From Halobellus limi (GTDB lineage: Archaea > Halobacteriota > Halobacteria > Halobacteriales > Haloferacaceae), in contig NZ_CP031311.1 of assembly GCF_004799685.1 (NCBI RefSeq), positions 310,001 to 374,000 of the forward strand: a stretch of 64,000 nucleotides of DNA. Reading direction: 5' to 3'. The position numbers and the translations under genes were made by a program. Each line of letters opens with the position of its first letter. Positions within the stretch are counted from its first letter, which is position 1. Under the pieces are notes generated by a model. That model was not told the DNA's origin. It searched no databases and saw only the letters and a program-made list of their open reading frames with translations. This document shows positions 1 to 6,880 of this stretch, piece after piece.

Positions 1-168
1 GTTTCGAGGGGTGATCGGGAGTATCGTAGCCAACCGGCGGTCCACGGACCCTCGGCCGGCCGCGGTCATCGATTCGCGTGAAACCGAATCTGTGGACCTC
101 GCCGACGATCCCTCGGAGATCCCGAAAACATACGGACCGCGGTTCGCATAGTCCTCCGTGACTCCGCT

Positions 169-681
169 ATGAACCGATCGGACCCTCCACACTCGACCCC
201 GAAGGTGGCCCTCGTCGGCCTCGTCGCCGCCCTCGCCGCCGTCGACCTCGTGCTACTCGTCGCGACGACGTCGCGAACGGAGTTGCTGCGGCTTCTGCTC
301 GCGGTCGGCGCGTTCGGCGTGCCGTTTCTCGGACTCATCCTCGGCCTCGCCGACAGACCGCTTTACGCGGTCGGCGCCGTTCTCTCGCTGCCGCTCGCGG
401 CGTTGTACGCCTACACCGGACTGTTGCTGCCGTGGACGCAGCTCTCCTTCTCGCTCGGCCAGGCCGGGCTCGAACTGCTTCTCGCGGTTCCGGTCCTCGG
501 CGAACCGCTGGCGACCGCGCTGTTCGGCGGCGTCACGCTCGGTCAGGCGACGCTCCGGGCGTCGTTCCGGTATCATTACGCCATCGTCGCGCTCGGCGTC
601 GTCGGGGTCGCAGCGGCGGTCGCGAGGGTCGGGTGGCGGCGCTCGGATTTTGCCCCCTCCGGGGACAGCCCCGGAAACTGA
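169..681 (+). CDS. cytochrome b-like membrane protein fragment
   Basis: A 170-aa protein with about four hydrophobic segments (near residues 10-32, 38-60, 62-82 and 135-158). Residues about 88-145 resemble the helix C, cd-loop and helix D part of cytochrome b/b6: 'LPWTQLSF' recalls the PWGQMSF loop, 'AVPVLGEPL' the IPYIG segment, and 'TLRASFRYHYAIV' the TLxRFFxxHxxLP stretch that carries a haem-ligand His. The helix B pair of haem-ligand histidines is not seen, so ordinary two-haem binding is unlikely. It could be a stand-alone, partly degenerate relative of the bc-complex membrane subunit, or a membrane protein that matches by chance. No other respiratory gene is near. The ATG at 169 is the first good start. 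Confidence 0.65.
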   Translation: MNRSDPPHSTPKVALVGLVAALAAVDLVLLVATTSRTELLRLLLAVGAFGVPFLGLILGLADRPLYAVGAVLSLPLAALYAYTGLLLPWTQLSFSLGQAGLELLLAVPVLGEPLATALFGGVTLGQATLRASFRYHYAIVALGVVGVAAAVARVGWRRSDFAPSGDSPGN

Positions 682-776
682 TGCCGCGTCGAAGCCGCCG
701 ACGGAACCGGACCGGCCGCCCCCGTGACGTCTCGTCCGCCTCCCGCATTTTTCACGCAGCGGCCGGTGTGTCGGGT

Positions 777-1088
777 ATGGTCCCCGACCGCTCCGCCGGT
801 TCCTCCGGTCACGCCGAAACCGACGAAACGTCCGCCGAGGATGTCGACGCCGCCGCGTACGACCTGATCTACCGAGCGACCCGCGATGCGATCTGGGACG
901 TGCTCGGGACGGCCACCCTGATCCTCTTTCACCTGGTACTGGCCGCGATTTCCCTCTCGATCGCCGTCGGCGGGATCGGCCCGTTCCTCCGCGGCTCGGC
1001 GTCGTACGCGGCGCTGGGGGTCGGTGTCGTGGCGCTCGCGGTCGGCGTCTTCGCCGCCGTCCGCGTCTACCGGCTCGTCACCGAGTGA
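777..1088 (+). CDS. small two-helix membrane protein
   Basis: 103 aa. The first 35 residues are acidic and hydrophilic. Two membrane helices follow (about residues 47-68 and 77-96) and a short basic end. The reading frame stays open upstream, but the ATG at 777 is the first start whose product looks like a haloarchaeal protein; the upstream part is arginine-rich shadow of the preceding gene. No family is recognised and no function is proposed. It lies between the cytochrome b-like gene and orc1/cdc6, all on the same strand. Confidence 0.6.
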   Translation: MVPDRSAGSSGHAETDETSAEDVDAAAYDLIYRATRDAIWDVLGTATLILFHLVLAAISLSIAVGGIGPFLRGSASYAALGVGVVALAVGVFAAVRVYRLVTE

Positions 1089-1187
1089 CGGCGCTCGTCG
1101 CGGTTAGCCGCCGGATACGTCACCTGACGCGACAGCGACCGCGCTCCTGGGGAACGATTAAGTAGACTCCTGATCCAGATCCAAGCG

Positions 1188-2312
1188 ATGAGGGACGACC
1201 CCGACGAGGGGATGCTGTCGTGGGACGAGACCGTCTTCCGCGACGAACACGTCTTCGAGATCGACTACGTCCCCGAGACGTTCGAACACCGCGAGAGCCA
1301 ACTGGAGAGCCTGAAGTACGCGCTCCGGCCGGCCGTCCGCGGGTCGCGGCCGCTGAACACGATGGTTCGCGGGCCGCCGGGGACGGGCAAGACGACCGCG
1401 GTTCAGAAACTGTTCGGCGAACTCGGTGCCCAGAGCGGCGTCCAGACCGTCCGCGTGAACTGCCAGGTCGACTCGACGCGCTACGCCGTCTTCTCGCGCA
1501 TCTTCGAGGCGATCTTCGCGTACGAACCCCCGTCGTCGGGCATCTCGTTCAAGAAGCTGTTCGGGCAGATCACCGACCGCCTCGTCGAGGAGGAGCAGGT
1601 CCTCGCGGTCGCCCTCGACGACGTGAACTACCTCTTCTACGAGAACGAGGTCTCCGACACGCTGTACTCGCTGCTCCGGGCTCACGAGGCACACTCGGGA
1701 GCCCGAATCGGCGTCGTCGTCGTCTCCTCGGACCTCTCGCTGGACGTGATCGACGAACTCGACACCCGCGTCCAGAGCGTCTTCCGCCCCGAGGAGGTGT
1801 ACTTCCCCGTCTACGACGTCGACGAGATCGTCGACATCCTGCGCGAGCGGGTCGAACGCGGCTTCCACGACGGCGTCGTGGGTCCGCAAGAGCTCGATCG
1901 GGTCGCCGAACTGACGTCCGAGAGCGGCGACCTCCGGGTGGGGATCGACCTCCTCCGACGCGCCGGCCTCCACGCGGAGATGCGCGCGAGCCGCACCGTC
2001 GGCGTCGAGGACGTCGAGGCCGCCTACGAGAAGTCGAAGTACGTTCACCTCTCGCGAAGCCTCCGCGGGCTCTCCGAGCGCGAGCGCGAACTCGTCCGCG
2101 TCGTCGCCGAACACGACGGCGACCAGGCCGGCGAGGTCTACGAGGCGTTCCACGACGAGACCGACCTTGGCTACACCCGCTACTCGGAGATCGTCAACAA
2201 ACTCGACAAACTCGGCCTCCTCGACGCCGACTACGCCGACATCGAGGGGCGCGGGCGGTCGCGCTCGCTGTCGCTGTCGTACGACGCCGACGCGGTCTTA
2301 GACCGACTGTAG
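1188..2312 (+). CDS. orc: Orc1/Cdc6 family replication initiator
   Basis: 374-aa AAA+ ATPase of the archaeal Orc1/Cdc6 family, which binds origin recognition boxes and loads MCM. Walker A 'GPPGTGKTT' lies at residues 62-70. The Walker B region 'VALDDVNYLF' (141-150) has Asp-Asp rather than the usual Asp-Glu. The last 80 residues are a winged-helix DNA-binding domain ('YTRYSEIVNKLDKLGLL'). A TATA-like gattaagta sits about 25 nt before the ATG at 1188, so the transcript is probably leaderless. Haloarchaea carry many Orc paralogues. The 99-nt upstream gap shows no repeated origin-recognition box, so this copy need not mark an active origin. Confidence 0.93.
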   Translation: MRDDPDEGMLSWDETVFRDEHVFEIDYVPETFEHRESQLESLKYALRPAVRGSRPLNTMVRGPPGTGKTTAVQKLFGELGAQSGVQTVRVNCQVDSTRYAVFSRIFEAIFAYEPPSSGISFKKLFGQITDRLVEEEQVLAVALDDVNYLFYENEVSDTLYSLLRAHEAHSGARIGVVVVSSDLSLDVIDELDTRVQSVFRPEEVYFPVYDVDEIVDILRERVERGFHDGVVGPQELDRVAELTSESGDLRVGIDLLRRAGLHAEMRASRTVGVEDVEAAYEKSKYVHLSRSLRGLSERERELVRVVAEHDGDQAGEVYEAFHDETDLGYTRYSEIVNKLDKLGLLDADYADIEGRGRSRSLSLSYDADAVLDRL

Positions 2313-2385
2313 CCGCCCATCGTCTCGGTCGACAACCCACCCCGAGAGCGGAAGTTTTGTGCCGCGCCTCGTCGAGACGACGCGT

Positions 2386-3078
2386 ATGAAGACGACCGGC
2401 GGAACGGACGACCAGAAGCGACGCGCCGGGGAGCGGGCCGCCGAACTCGTCGCCGAGGGCGACGTCGTCGGCCTCGGAACCGGGAGCACCGCGGCCCACG
2501 CGATCCGGGCGATCGGCCGGGCCGTCGACGAGGGCCTCGACGTCCGGGGCGTCCCGACCTCGTTCGACTCGCGGGCGCTCGCCCGCCAATCCGGGATTCC
2601 GATCTGTTCTCTCGACGAGGTCGACGGCGTCGATCTCGCGATCGACGGCGCAGACCAGATCGACGCCGACCTCAGCGCGATCAAGGGCGGCGGAGCGGCC
2701 CACGCCCGCGAGAAGGTCGTCGACGCCGCGGCCGACCGGTTCGTCGTCGTCGCCGACCCCTCGAAGGTCGCCGAGTCGCTGTCGCGTCCCGTCCCCGTCG
2801 AGGTCCTCCCCGACACCCACGCGGCGGTCGAGCGGGACCTCGAAGGCCTCGGCGGCGCTCCGACGCTCCGGCGGGCCGAGCGGAAGGACGGTCCCGTCGT
2901 CACCGACAACGGGAACCTCCTCCTCGACTGCGACTTCGGCGTCGTCGAGGACCCCGCGTCGCTTTCGACGGCGCTGTCGGGACTGCCGGGCGTCGTCGAA
3001 CACGGCCTCTTCGTCGATCTCGTCGATACGGTCTACGTCGGCACCGACGACGGCGTCGACGTTCGAGAGCGGGGCTGA
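2386..3078 (+). CDS. rpiA: ribose-5-phosphate isomerase A
   Basis: 230 aa. Interconverts ribose-5-phosphate and ribulose-5-phosphate in the cytoplasm, linking sugar metabolism to nucleotide and histidine synthesis. RpiA signatures are clear: 'GLGTGSTAAHAI' near the N terminus, 'AIDGADQID', 'IKGGGAAHAREK' with the catalytic-region Lys and Glu, and 'VTDNGNLLLDC' late in the chain. The ATG at 2386 is preferred over a GTG nine codons upstream because the shorter form matches the family. It converges on the 55-aa histone-fold gene, with a hairpin between the stops. Confidence 0.95.
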   Translation: MKTTGGTDDQKRRAGERAAELVAEGDVVGLGTGSTAAHAIRAIGRAVDEGLDVRGVPTSFDSRALARQSGIPICSLDEVDGVDLAIDGADQIDADLSAIKGGGAAHAREKVVDAAADRFVVVADPSKVAESLSRPVPVEVLPDTHAAVERDLEGLGGAPTLRRAERKDGPVVTDNGNLLLDCDFGVVEDPASLSTALSGLPGVVEHGLFVDLVDTVYVGTDDGVDVRERG

Positions 3079-3112
3079 CGCGCTTCTTTTCCGGCCGCTC
3101 TTTCGCGTTGAG

Positions 3113-3131
3113 GCTCCGCTATCGGCGGAGC
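3113..3131. terminator. hairpin between convergent genes
   Basis: GCTCCGC-tatcg-GCGGAGC is a perfect 7-bp stem with a 5-nt loop, about 35 nt after the rpiA stop and 50 nt beyond the end of the facing gene. T-rich runs (cttctttt and ctctttc) precede it on the + strand, as expected of archaeal termination regions. Termination activity is inferred. Confidence 0.45.
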
Positions 3132-3180
3132 GGCGGCTGCACGTGTGGGTATCGCAAAAAATCGGGGTCGAGTCGCCGAC

Positions 3181-3348
3181 TTACAGGTCGCGGGGCTGGA
3201 CCGTCTTGCGGTCGTTCTGTTCCGCACGACGGGCAGCGTCTTCGAGCAGTTCGTCGACTTCTTCGTCGAGCGCGTCGTAGAAGTCAGAAGCAACGTTTTT
3301 GTCCTGGAGCGCTTCCTTCACGGCCGCTTTGACAATAAGGTCTGCCAT
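3181..3348 (-). CDS. 55-aa histone-fold protein (DUF1931 type)
   Basis: A complete 55-codon gene. The product starts MADLIVKAAVKEAL and ends RKTVQPRDL. The heptad-like hydrophobic pattern and the terminal TVQPRDL match the single-histone-fold DUF1931 proteins of haloarchaea, in which a short chain dimerises through helices and may contact DNA; chromosomal function is not proven. The start is fixed by a strong Shine-Dalgarno sequence (GGAGGT on the minus strand at 3350-3355) just before the ATG. A TATA box (TTTTTATATA, 3371-3380) lies a few tens of nt upstream. It diverges from larB. Confidence 0.85.
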   Translation of the reverse strand: MADLIVKAAVKEALQDKNVASDFYDALDEEVDELLEDAARRAEQNDRKTVQPRDL

Positions 3349-3380
3349 ACACCTCCCTCTATATCGGCACTATATAAAAA
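3349..3380 (-). promoter_or_regulatory. promoter and strong RBS of the histone-fold gene
   Basis: On the minus strand, TTTTTATATA (3371-3380) is followed by gtgccgat and then AGAGGGAGGTGT directly before the ATG. A near-perfect GGAGGT is uncommon in this window, where most starts look leaderless, and suggests heavy translation of the small protein. The TATA-to-start distance is only about 25 nt, so a second TATA at 3443-3452, which also reads as TATATAAATT on this strand, may supply the transcript that carries the RBS. Confidence 0.6.
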
Positions 3381-3442
3381 GATTTTCCAAAACGCCCGCC
3401 TCTCCGTCCGTGCGCGTCGTCTGTAGCGTTTGCCAGGGGAAT

Positions 3443-3655
3443 AATTTATATACCCGGGTGTCACATTAGAACGGTCAGCGAACTTCGGCCGATTCGGCGG
3501 TCGTCACGCGCTGAGCCGAGTGGTTGGGCCGGCTGATAGCGCGGGAGTGAGTCGGCCCGGTCCGCCACGCGCCCGGCCGCTCCCCGCTGCCGGACGTTCA
3601 CTCGTTTCGACCGCCAAGCGATAGGTACGTCCCGCTCGGCGCCCGAACGGGACGT
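3443..3655 (+). promoter_or_regulatory. TATA box and structured leader before larB
   Basis: The 307-nt gap between the histone-fold gene and larB holds a strong TATA box (AATTTATATA, 3443-3452). It predicts a start near 3475-3480 and a leader of about 175 nt. Two hairpins lie in that leader. One is a 9-bp stem with one G-U pair (GGGCCGGCT 3526-3534 with AGTCGGCCC 3550-3558). The other is a perfect 9-bp stem (TACGTCCCG 3626-3634 with CGGGACGTA 3648-3656) whose last base is the A of the larB ATG. The second could hide the start codon in RNA or serve as a DNA operator. No tRNA-like fold or T-arm is present. Confidence 0.5.
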
Positions 3656-4420
3656 ATGCGCGAACTGCTCGAAGCCGTCGCGGCGGGAGAACTCTCGCCG
3701 ACGGAGGCCGAGGCTCGACTGGCCGGATACGTGACGACCGACGCGGGACGGTTCGACGCCGCACGCGAACACCGACGCGGTGCGCCGGAGGGCATCCTCG
3801 CCGAGGGCAAGACCCCCGCCGAGGTCGCGACGCTCGCCACTGCCGCGCTCGACTCGACCGGCCGCGCGATCGTCACGCGGGTCGCCGCCGCGGACGTCGC
3901 CGCCGTCGAGGAGGTCGTCGACGAGTCGGTCGACGTCGTCCACGACGAGCGGGCGAGCACGCTGGTCGCCCGACGCGCGGACTACGAACCGCCGAGGCTG
4001 GATGCGACCGCCGCCATCGTCACCGGCGGGACCGCGGACGCCGCCGTCGCCGGCGAGGCCGCGACGGTCTTGGAGGCGATGGGCGCGACCGTCGAACGGA
4101 TCGACGACGTCGGGGTGGCCCACCTCGGTCGGATTCTGGACCACCTCGACGCGCTCCGCGCGGCGGACGTCCTCGTCGTCGCCGCCGGGCGGGAGGGCGC
4201 GCTCCCGACCGTCGTGGCCGGCCTCGTCGACACGCCCGTGATCGGCGTGCCCGTCTCGACGGGCTACGGCCACGGCGGCGACGGGGCGGCGGCGCTGTCG
4301 GGGATGCTGCAGTCCTGTACCGTCCTCTCGGTCGTCAACGTCGACGCCGGGTTCGTCGCCGGCACGCAGGCGGGACTCGTCGCCCGCGCCGTCAGCGACG
4401 CCCGCGCCGGAGCGGAGTGA
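3656..4420 (+). CDS. larB: LarB-type pyridinium carboxylase
   Basis: 254 aa. LarB carboxylates and hydrolyses nicotinic acid adenine dinucleotide, the first step toward the nickel-pincer nucleotide cofactor of lactate racemase and its relatives. The N-terminal part (about 1-110) is the LarB-specific region. The C-terminal part is an AIR-carboxylase (PurE) fold with 'IVTGGTADAAVAGEA' and the characteristic 'GVPVSTGYGHGGDGAAALSG' near residues 200-220, followed by a Cys (MLQSC). larC and larE are not in this window. The start is set by the hairpin-flanked ATG at 3656. The gene runs alone, upstream of a zinc-ribbon gene. Confidence 0.88.
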   Translation: MRELLEAVAAGELSPTEAEARLAGYVTTDAGRFDAAREHRRGAPEGILAEGKTPAEVATLATAALDSTGRAIVTRVAAADVAAVEEVVDESVDVVHDERASTLVARRADYEPPRLDATAAIVTGGTADAAVAGEAATVLEAMGATVERIDDVGVAHLGRILDHLDALRAADVLVVAAGREGALPTVVAGLVDTPVIGVPVSTGYGHGGDGAAALSGMLQSCTVLSVVNVDAGFVAGTQAGLVARAVSDARAGAE

Positions 4421-4554
4421 CTGCCGGCTCGGACGCCTCTCTTGTCACGCGTGCGCCTCTCGCTACTCGCTCTCTCGCGCGCGTGCGCGGAAAGCCCTAT
4501 AAGTCGCGGGTCCGTATGGGAGTCACCGGCAAATGGTGGCTGCCGGACACACGC

Positions 4555-4704
4555 ATGCCAAGTTGTGACCACTGCGGGTCACACGTCTCCGACCGCTTCG
4601 CGCGCGTGTTCGCCGACAAGCAAGGGCGACTCCTCGCCTGTCCAAACTGCTCGGCGAACGCGGGTATCGCGGAGGTCGCACGGCGACGCACCCGCACAGC
4701 GTGA
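4555..4704 (+). CDS. 49-aa zinc-ribbon protein
   Basis: 49 aa starting MPSCDHCGSHVSDRF. It has two CxxC knuckles (C4/C7 and C31/C34) and is probably a treble-clef or ribbon zinc-binding miniprotein of a type common in haloarchaea (similar to those grouped as DUF7563). An in-frame ATG at 4516 would add 13 residues. The TATA box CCCTATAAG (about 4494-4502) places transcription start near 4524, which excludes that ATG and supports 4555. Function unknown; such proteins may bind nucleic acids or partners. Confidence 0.75.
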   Translation: MPSCDHCGSHVSDRFARVFADKQGRLLACPNCSANAGIAEVARRRTRTA

Positions 4705-4750
4705 CCACTGAAACGGAAACAGACCACCACGCGAAGCCGACTCCCGTTTT

Positions 4751-4780
4751 CGATCGGGCGGACGAACCACCCCCCGATCG
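4751..4780. promoter_or_regulatory. 8-bp inverted repeat before surE
   Basis: CGATCGGG (4751-4758) and CCCGATCG (4773-4780) form a perfect inverted repeat with a 14-nt spacer, preceded by TTTT. It lies 46 nt after the zinc-ribbon stop and 60 nt before the surE start. It could be a terminator for the first gene or an operator for surE; the sequence does not decide. Confidence 0.4.
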
Positions 4781-4840
4781 GCGTATCCACGACCGCTCCG
4801 GACCGGAAGGGCTACCTTGCTCTCCGCGAACTCATCCCCA

Positions 4841-5707
4841 ATGAGCGACGGTCCCGCGATCCTCCTGACCAACGACGACGGCATCGATGCGCCGGGCATC
4901 GCGACGCTCCGGACGGAACTCACCGCACTCGGTGACGTCACGGTCGTCGCCCCCGACGCGAACCAGAGCGGCGTGGGCCGCACCCGGAGCCACACGGCCC
5001 GCATCCGCGAGCACCCCTGGGGGTACCGGCTCTCCGGCACGCCCGCCGACTGCGTCGCCTACGGCCTGCGAGGGCTGGAGACCGACTTCGACGTCGTCGT
5101 CTCCGGCGTCAACAACGGCCCGAACGCCGGCAACTACGTCGTCGGGCGCTCCGGCACCGTCGGCGCGGGCATCGAAGCGGCGTTCCTCGGCACGCCCGCG
5201 CTCGCCATCTCGGCGTACCACTCGACGGACTTCTTCCTCTCGCCGCCGGAGGAGTACGACTTCGCCCGCCCCGCCCGGATCGCCGCGCGACTCGTCTCGC
5301 GGGCGCTCGAATCCGGCGTCTACGACGACGTCGACCTGCTGAACGTCAACGCGCCCGTGGACGCGCCGTCGCCGCCGGTCATCCTCACCGAACCGTACCA
5401 CGACTACGGACAGCACGTCGAACCCGCCGACCCCGAGACGCTCGACGAGGGGGAGATCGACGCCGACGGCGGGGAGTTGGCCGCGGACGAACAGATCGTC
5501 CACCTCCACGACCGGACGTGGCCGGGCGTGGTCGGCTGGGAGAACCCGTTTCCGCCGACGGACGAACACCGCGAGCGCTACCCCGTCGGGACGGACCGCC
5601 GCGCGATGGTCGACGCCTCGGTGAGCGTCTCGCCGCTCGCGGTGACCCACGCCTCGCCCGACAGCGCCGCGCTGGCGGAGGTCGTCGAAACGATCGACGT
5701 GGAGTGA
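4841..5707 (+). CDS. surE: 5'/3'-nucleotidase SurE
   Basis: 288 aa. SurE is a divalent-metal nucleoside monophosphatase, probably acting in nucleotide salvage or stress survival. The metal site is intact: 'LLTNDDGIDAPGI' (the DD pair near residues 11-12), 'APDANQSGVGR' and 'VSGVNNGPNAGNYVVGRSGT' with the conserved Asn residues. The C-terminal half is longer than bacterial SurE and acidic. The ATG at 4841 (MSDGPAI) is chosen over an in-frame start eight codons upstream. The GIY-YIG gene follows by 12 nt and may be co-transcribed. Confidence 0.95.
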   Translation: MSDGPAILLTNDDGIDAPGIATLRTELTALGDVTVVAPDANQSGVGRTRSHTARIREHPWGYRLSGTPADCVAYGLRGLETDFDVVVSGVNNGPNAGNYVVGRSGTVGAGIEAAFLGTPALAISAYHSTDFFLSPPEEYDFARPARIAARLVSRALESGVYDDVDLLNVNAPVDAPSPPVILTEPYHDYGQHVEPADPETLDEGEIDADGGELAADEQIVHLHDRTWPGVVGWENPFPPTDEHRERYPVGTDRRAMVDASVSVSPLAVTHASPDSAALAEVVETIDVE

Positions 5708-5719
5708 CTGTAGCGACCG

Positions 5720-6061
5720 ATGCCCGATGCCGACGCCGACGGAACGACGTTCGAGGCCGACGCCGACGGAACGACGTCCGATGCCGACACTCACGGGACG
5801 ACCGCCGTCCCCGACGCCGACCACTACGTCTACGTCCTAGCGTGCGCCGACGGCTCGCTGTACACCGGCTACACGACCGACGTCGAGCGCCGGGTCGCCG
5901 AACACGACGCCGGCGAGGGCGCGAAGTACACCCGCGGCCGGACGCCCGTCGAACTGGTCCACGTCGAGTCTTTCGATTCGAAGTCGGCTGCGATGTCTCG
6001 CGAGTACGAAATCAAGCAGTTCTCGCGCGCCGAGAAGGAGCGGCTGGTCGGCCTCGACTAG
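5720..6061 (+). CDS. GIY-YIG nuclease domain protein
   Basis: 113 aa. Residues about 34-110 form a UPF0213-type GIY-YIG domain: '[20 protein letters not shown]' has the two short tyrosine-containing strands, followed by '[18 protein letters not shown]', and Glu in '[14 protein letters not shown]' may be the metal ligand. The first 30 residues are three copies of a nine-residue acidic repeat ([27 protein letters not shown]) encoded by a 27-nt tandem repeat. The domain may cut or resolve DNA, but for this family that is inferred from the fold. It lies just downstream of surE. Confidence 0.85.
   Translation: MPDADADGTTFEADADGTTSDADTHGTTAVPDADHYVYVLACADGSLYTGYTTDVERRVAEHDAGEGAKYTRGRTPVELVHVESFDSKSAAMSREYEIKQFSRAEKERLVGLD
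5726..5806 (+). repeat. three 27-nt tandem repeats inside the GIY-YIG gene
   Basis: Three in-frame 27-nt units encode residues 3-29. The first two share GCCGACGCCGACGGAACGAC exactly and the third is diverged. The units precede the folded domain, so copy-number change would alter only an acidic tail. Confidence 0.8.
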
Positions 6062-6217
6062 TCGAAACCGCTCTCACGCGTCTGGACCGTCCACACGGGT
6101 ATCGTGGCGACCGATCTGCAGCGCGGACACAGCGCGTACGCTGCTGTAGCTCCGATTGTGACTGTCTGAGAGAACGAGTCATCGACCATCGCTACGAACG
6201 ACGGGCGAGATGGGTCG

Positions 6218-6424
6218 TTAGTTGCGGACGAGGTTCGTCGCGCGCGGTCCCTTGGGGGACGATTCGATCTCGAACTCGACTTCCTGCCCCTCTTCGAGGT
6301 CCGGACCGCCGACGTCCTCCATGTGGAAGAACACGTCCTCGTCGTCGTCGACAGCGTCGTCGTCAGTCGAAATGAAACCGTAGCCGCCAGTGTCGTTGAA
6401 GAAATCAACTTTACCGTTTGCCAT
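6218..6424 (-). CDS. csp: cold-shock domain protein
   Basis: 68-aa single cold-shock domain, an OB-fold that binds single-stranded RNA or DNA. RNP-1-like 'GGYGFIST' and RNP-2-like 'DVFFHMED' are present. The protein is very acidic in the middle loop (DDDAVDDDED), as usual in halophiles. It starts MANGKVDFFND at 6424 and ends ATNLVRN. It diverges from the zinc protein at 6605. Likely an RNA chaperone; whether it responds to cold cannot be told from sequence. Confidence 0.93.
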   Translation of the reverse strand: MANGKVDFFNDTGGYGFISTDDDAVDDDEDVFFHMEDVGGPDLEEGQEVEFEIESSPKGPRATNLVRN

Positions 6425-6532
6425 TACAAAATAACGGAGTCGCCTTTCGGGGATAACGCTTCCGAGGGTCGAGGTACCACGAGGGTCGGCGACTGCGGAT
6501 GCGGATGTGACCCGTTCGAGCCCCCAGCCGTT

Positions 6533-6553
6533 CGGAGTGCGGTAACCACTCCG
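6533..6553. promoter_or_regulatory. 7-bp inverted repeat before the zinc protein gene
   Basis: CGGAGTG-cggtaac-CACTCCG is perfect, with 7-bp arms and a 7-nt spacer. It lies about 10 nt upstream of the TATA-like GGTATTTACC (about 6567-6576) that would serve the + strand gene at 6605, a usual place for an archaeal activator site. It also lies about 110 nt upstream of the csp start. Regulator unknown. Confidence 0.45.
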
Positions 6554-6604
6554 TTTCGGAGGCAGGTATTTACCGTGTGAACGCGTGGCGTACCGTGCAT
6601 CGCT

Positions 6605-6874
6605 ATGAAACCGTGTCACAGCTGCCAGTCGGTCATCGACGAGTATCTCTTGGATAAACAACTCGAACCGCTGCGCGAACTCACGGCCGACGACTTCAAC
6701 GTCTGTGCGGACTGCGCGACCATCGTCGCGGACGCGTGCGTGGAGTGCGGCGGCGCGGTGTACGTTCCTCGGAGCGGGTCCGTTACTCCCGACTACTGCC
6801 CGGCGTGTCGTTCCGACCTGATCGACCGCACCGGTCACGATCCCGGCTGGACGTGCAGTCACGTGTCCGGCTGA
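6605..6874 (+). CDS. zinc-binding haloarchaeal protein
   Basis: 89 aa with four CxxC pairs (CHSC, CADC, CVEC, CPAC), enough for two zinc sites, and a final Cys-His near the C terminus. It begins MKPCHSCQSVID and has a short charged region (residues 15-30) between the first two knuckles. Conserved only in haloarchaea as far as I recognise. Function unknown; the arrangement suggests a small RNA- or protein-binding zinc ribbon. It converges on the ABC exporter gene with only 6 nt between the stops. Confidence 0.78.
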   Translation: MKPCHSCQSVIDEYLLDKQLEPLRELTADDFNVCADCATIVADACVECGGAVYVPRSGSVTPDYCPACRSDLIDRTGHDPGWTCSHVSG

Positions 6875-6880
6875 GCGACG

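Noticed and set aside
1-168. Possible start of a gene at the window edge
   Set aside because: No frame with typical codon use or a start can be supported in this stretch.
3500-3600. GCCGAGTGGTTGGGCC string recalling a tRNA D-arm
   Set aside because: No T-arm or acceptor stem nearby; better explained as a hairpin in the larB leader.
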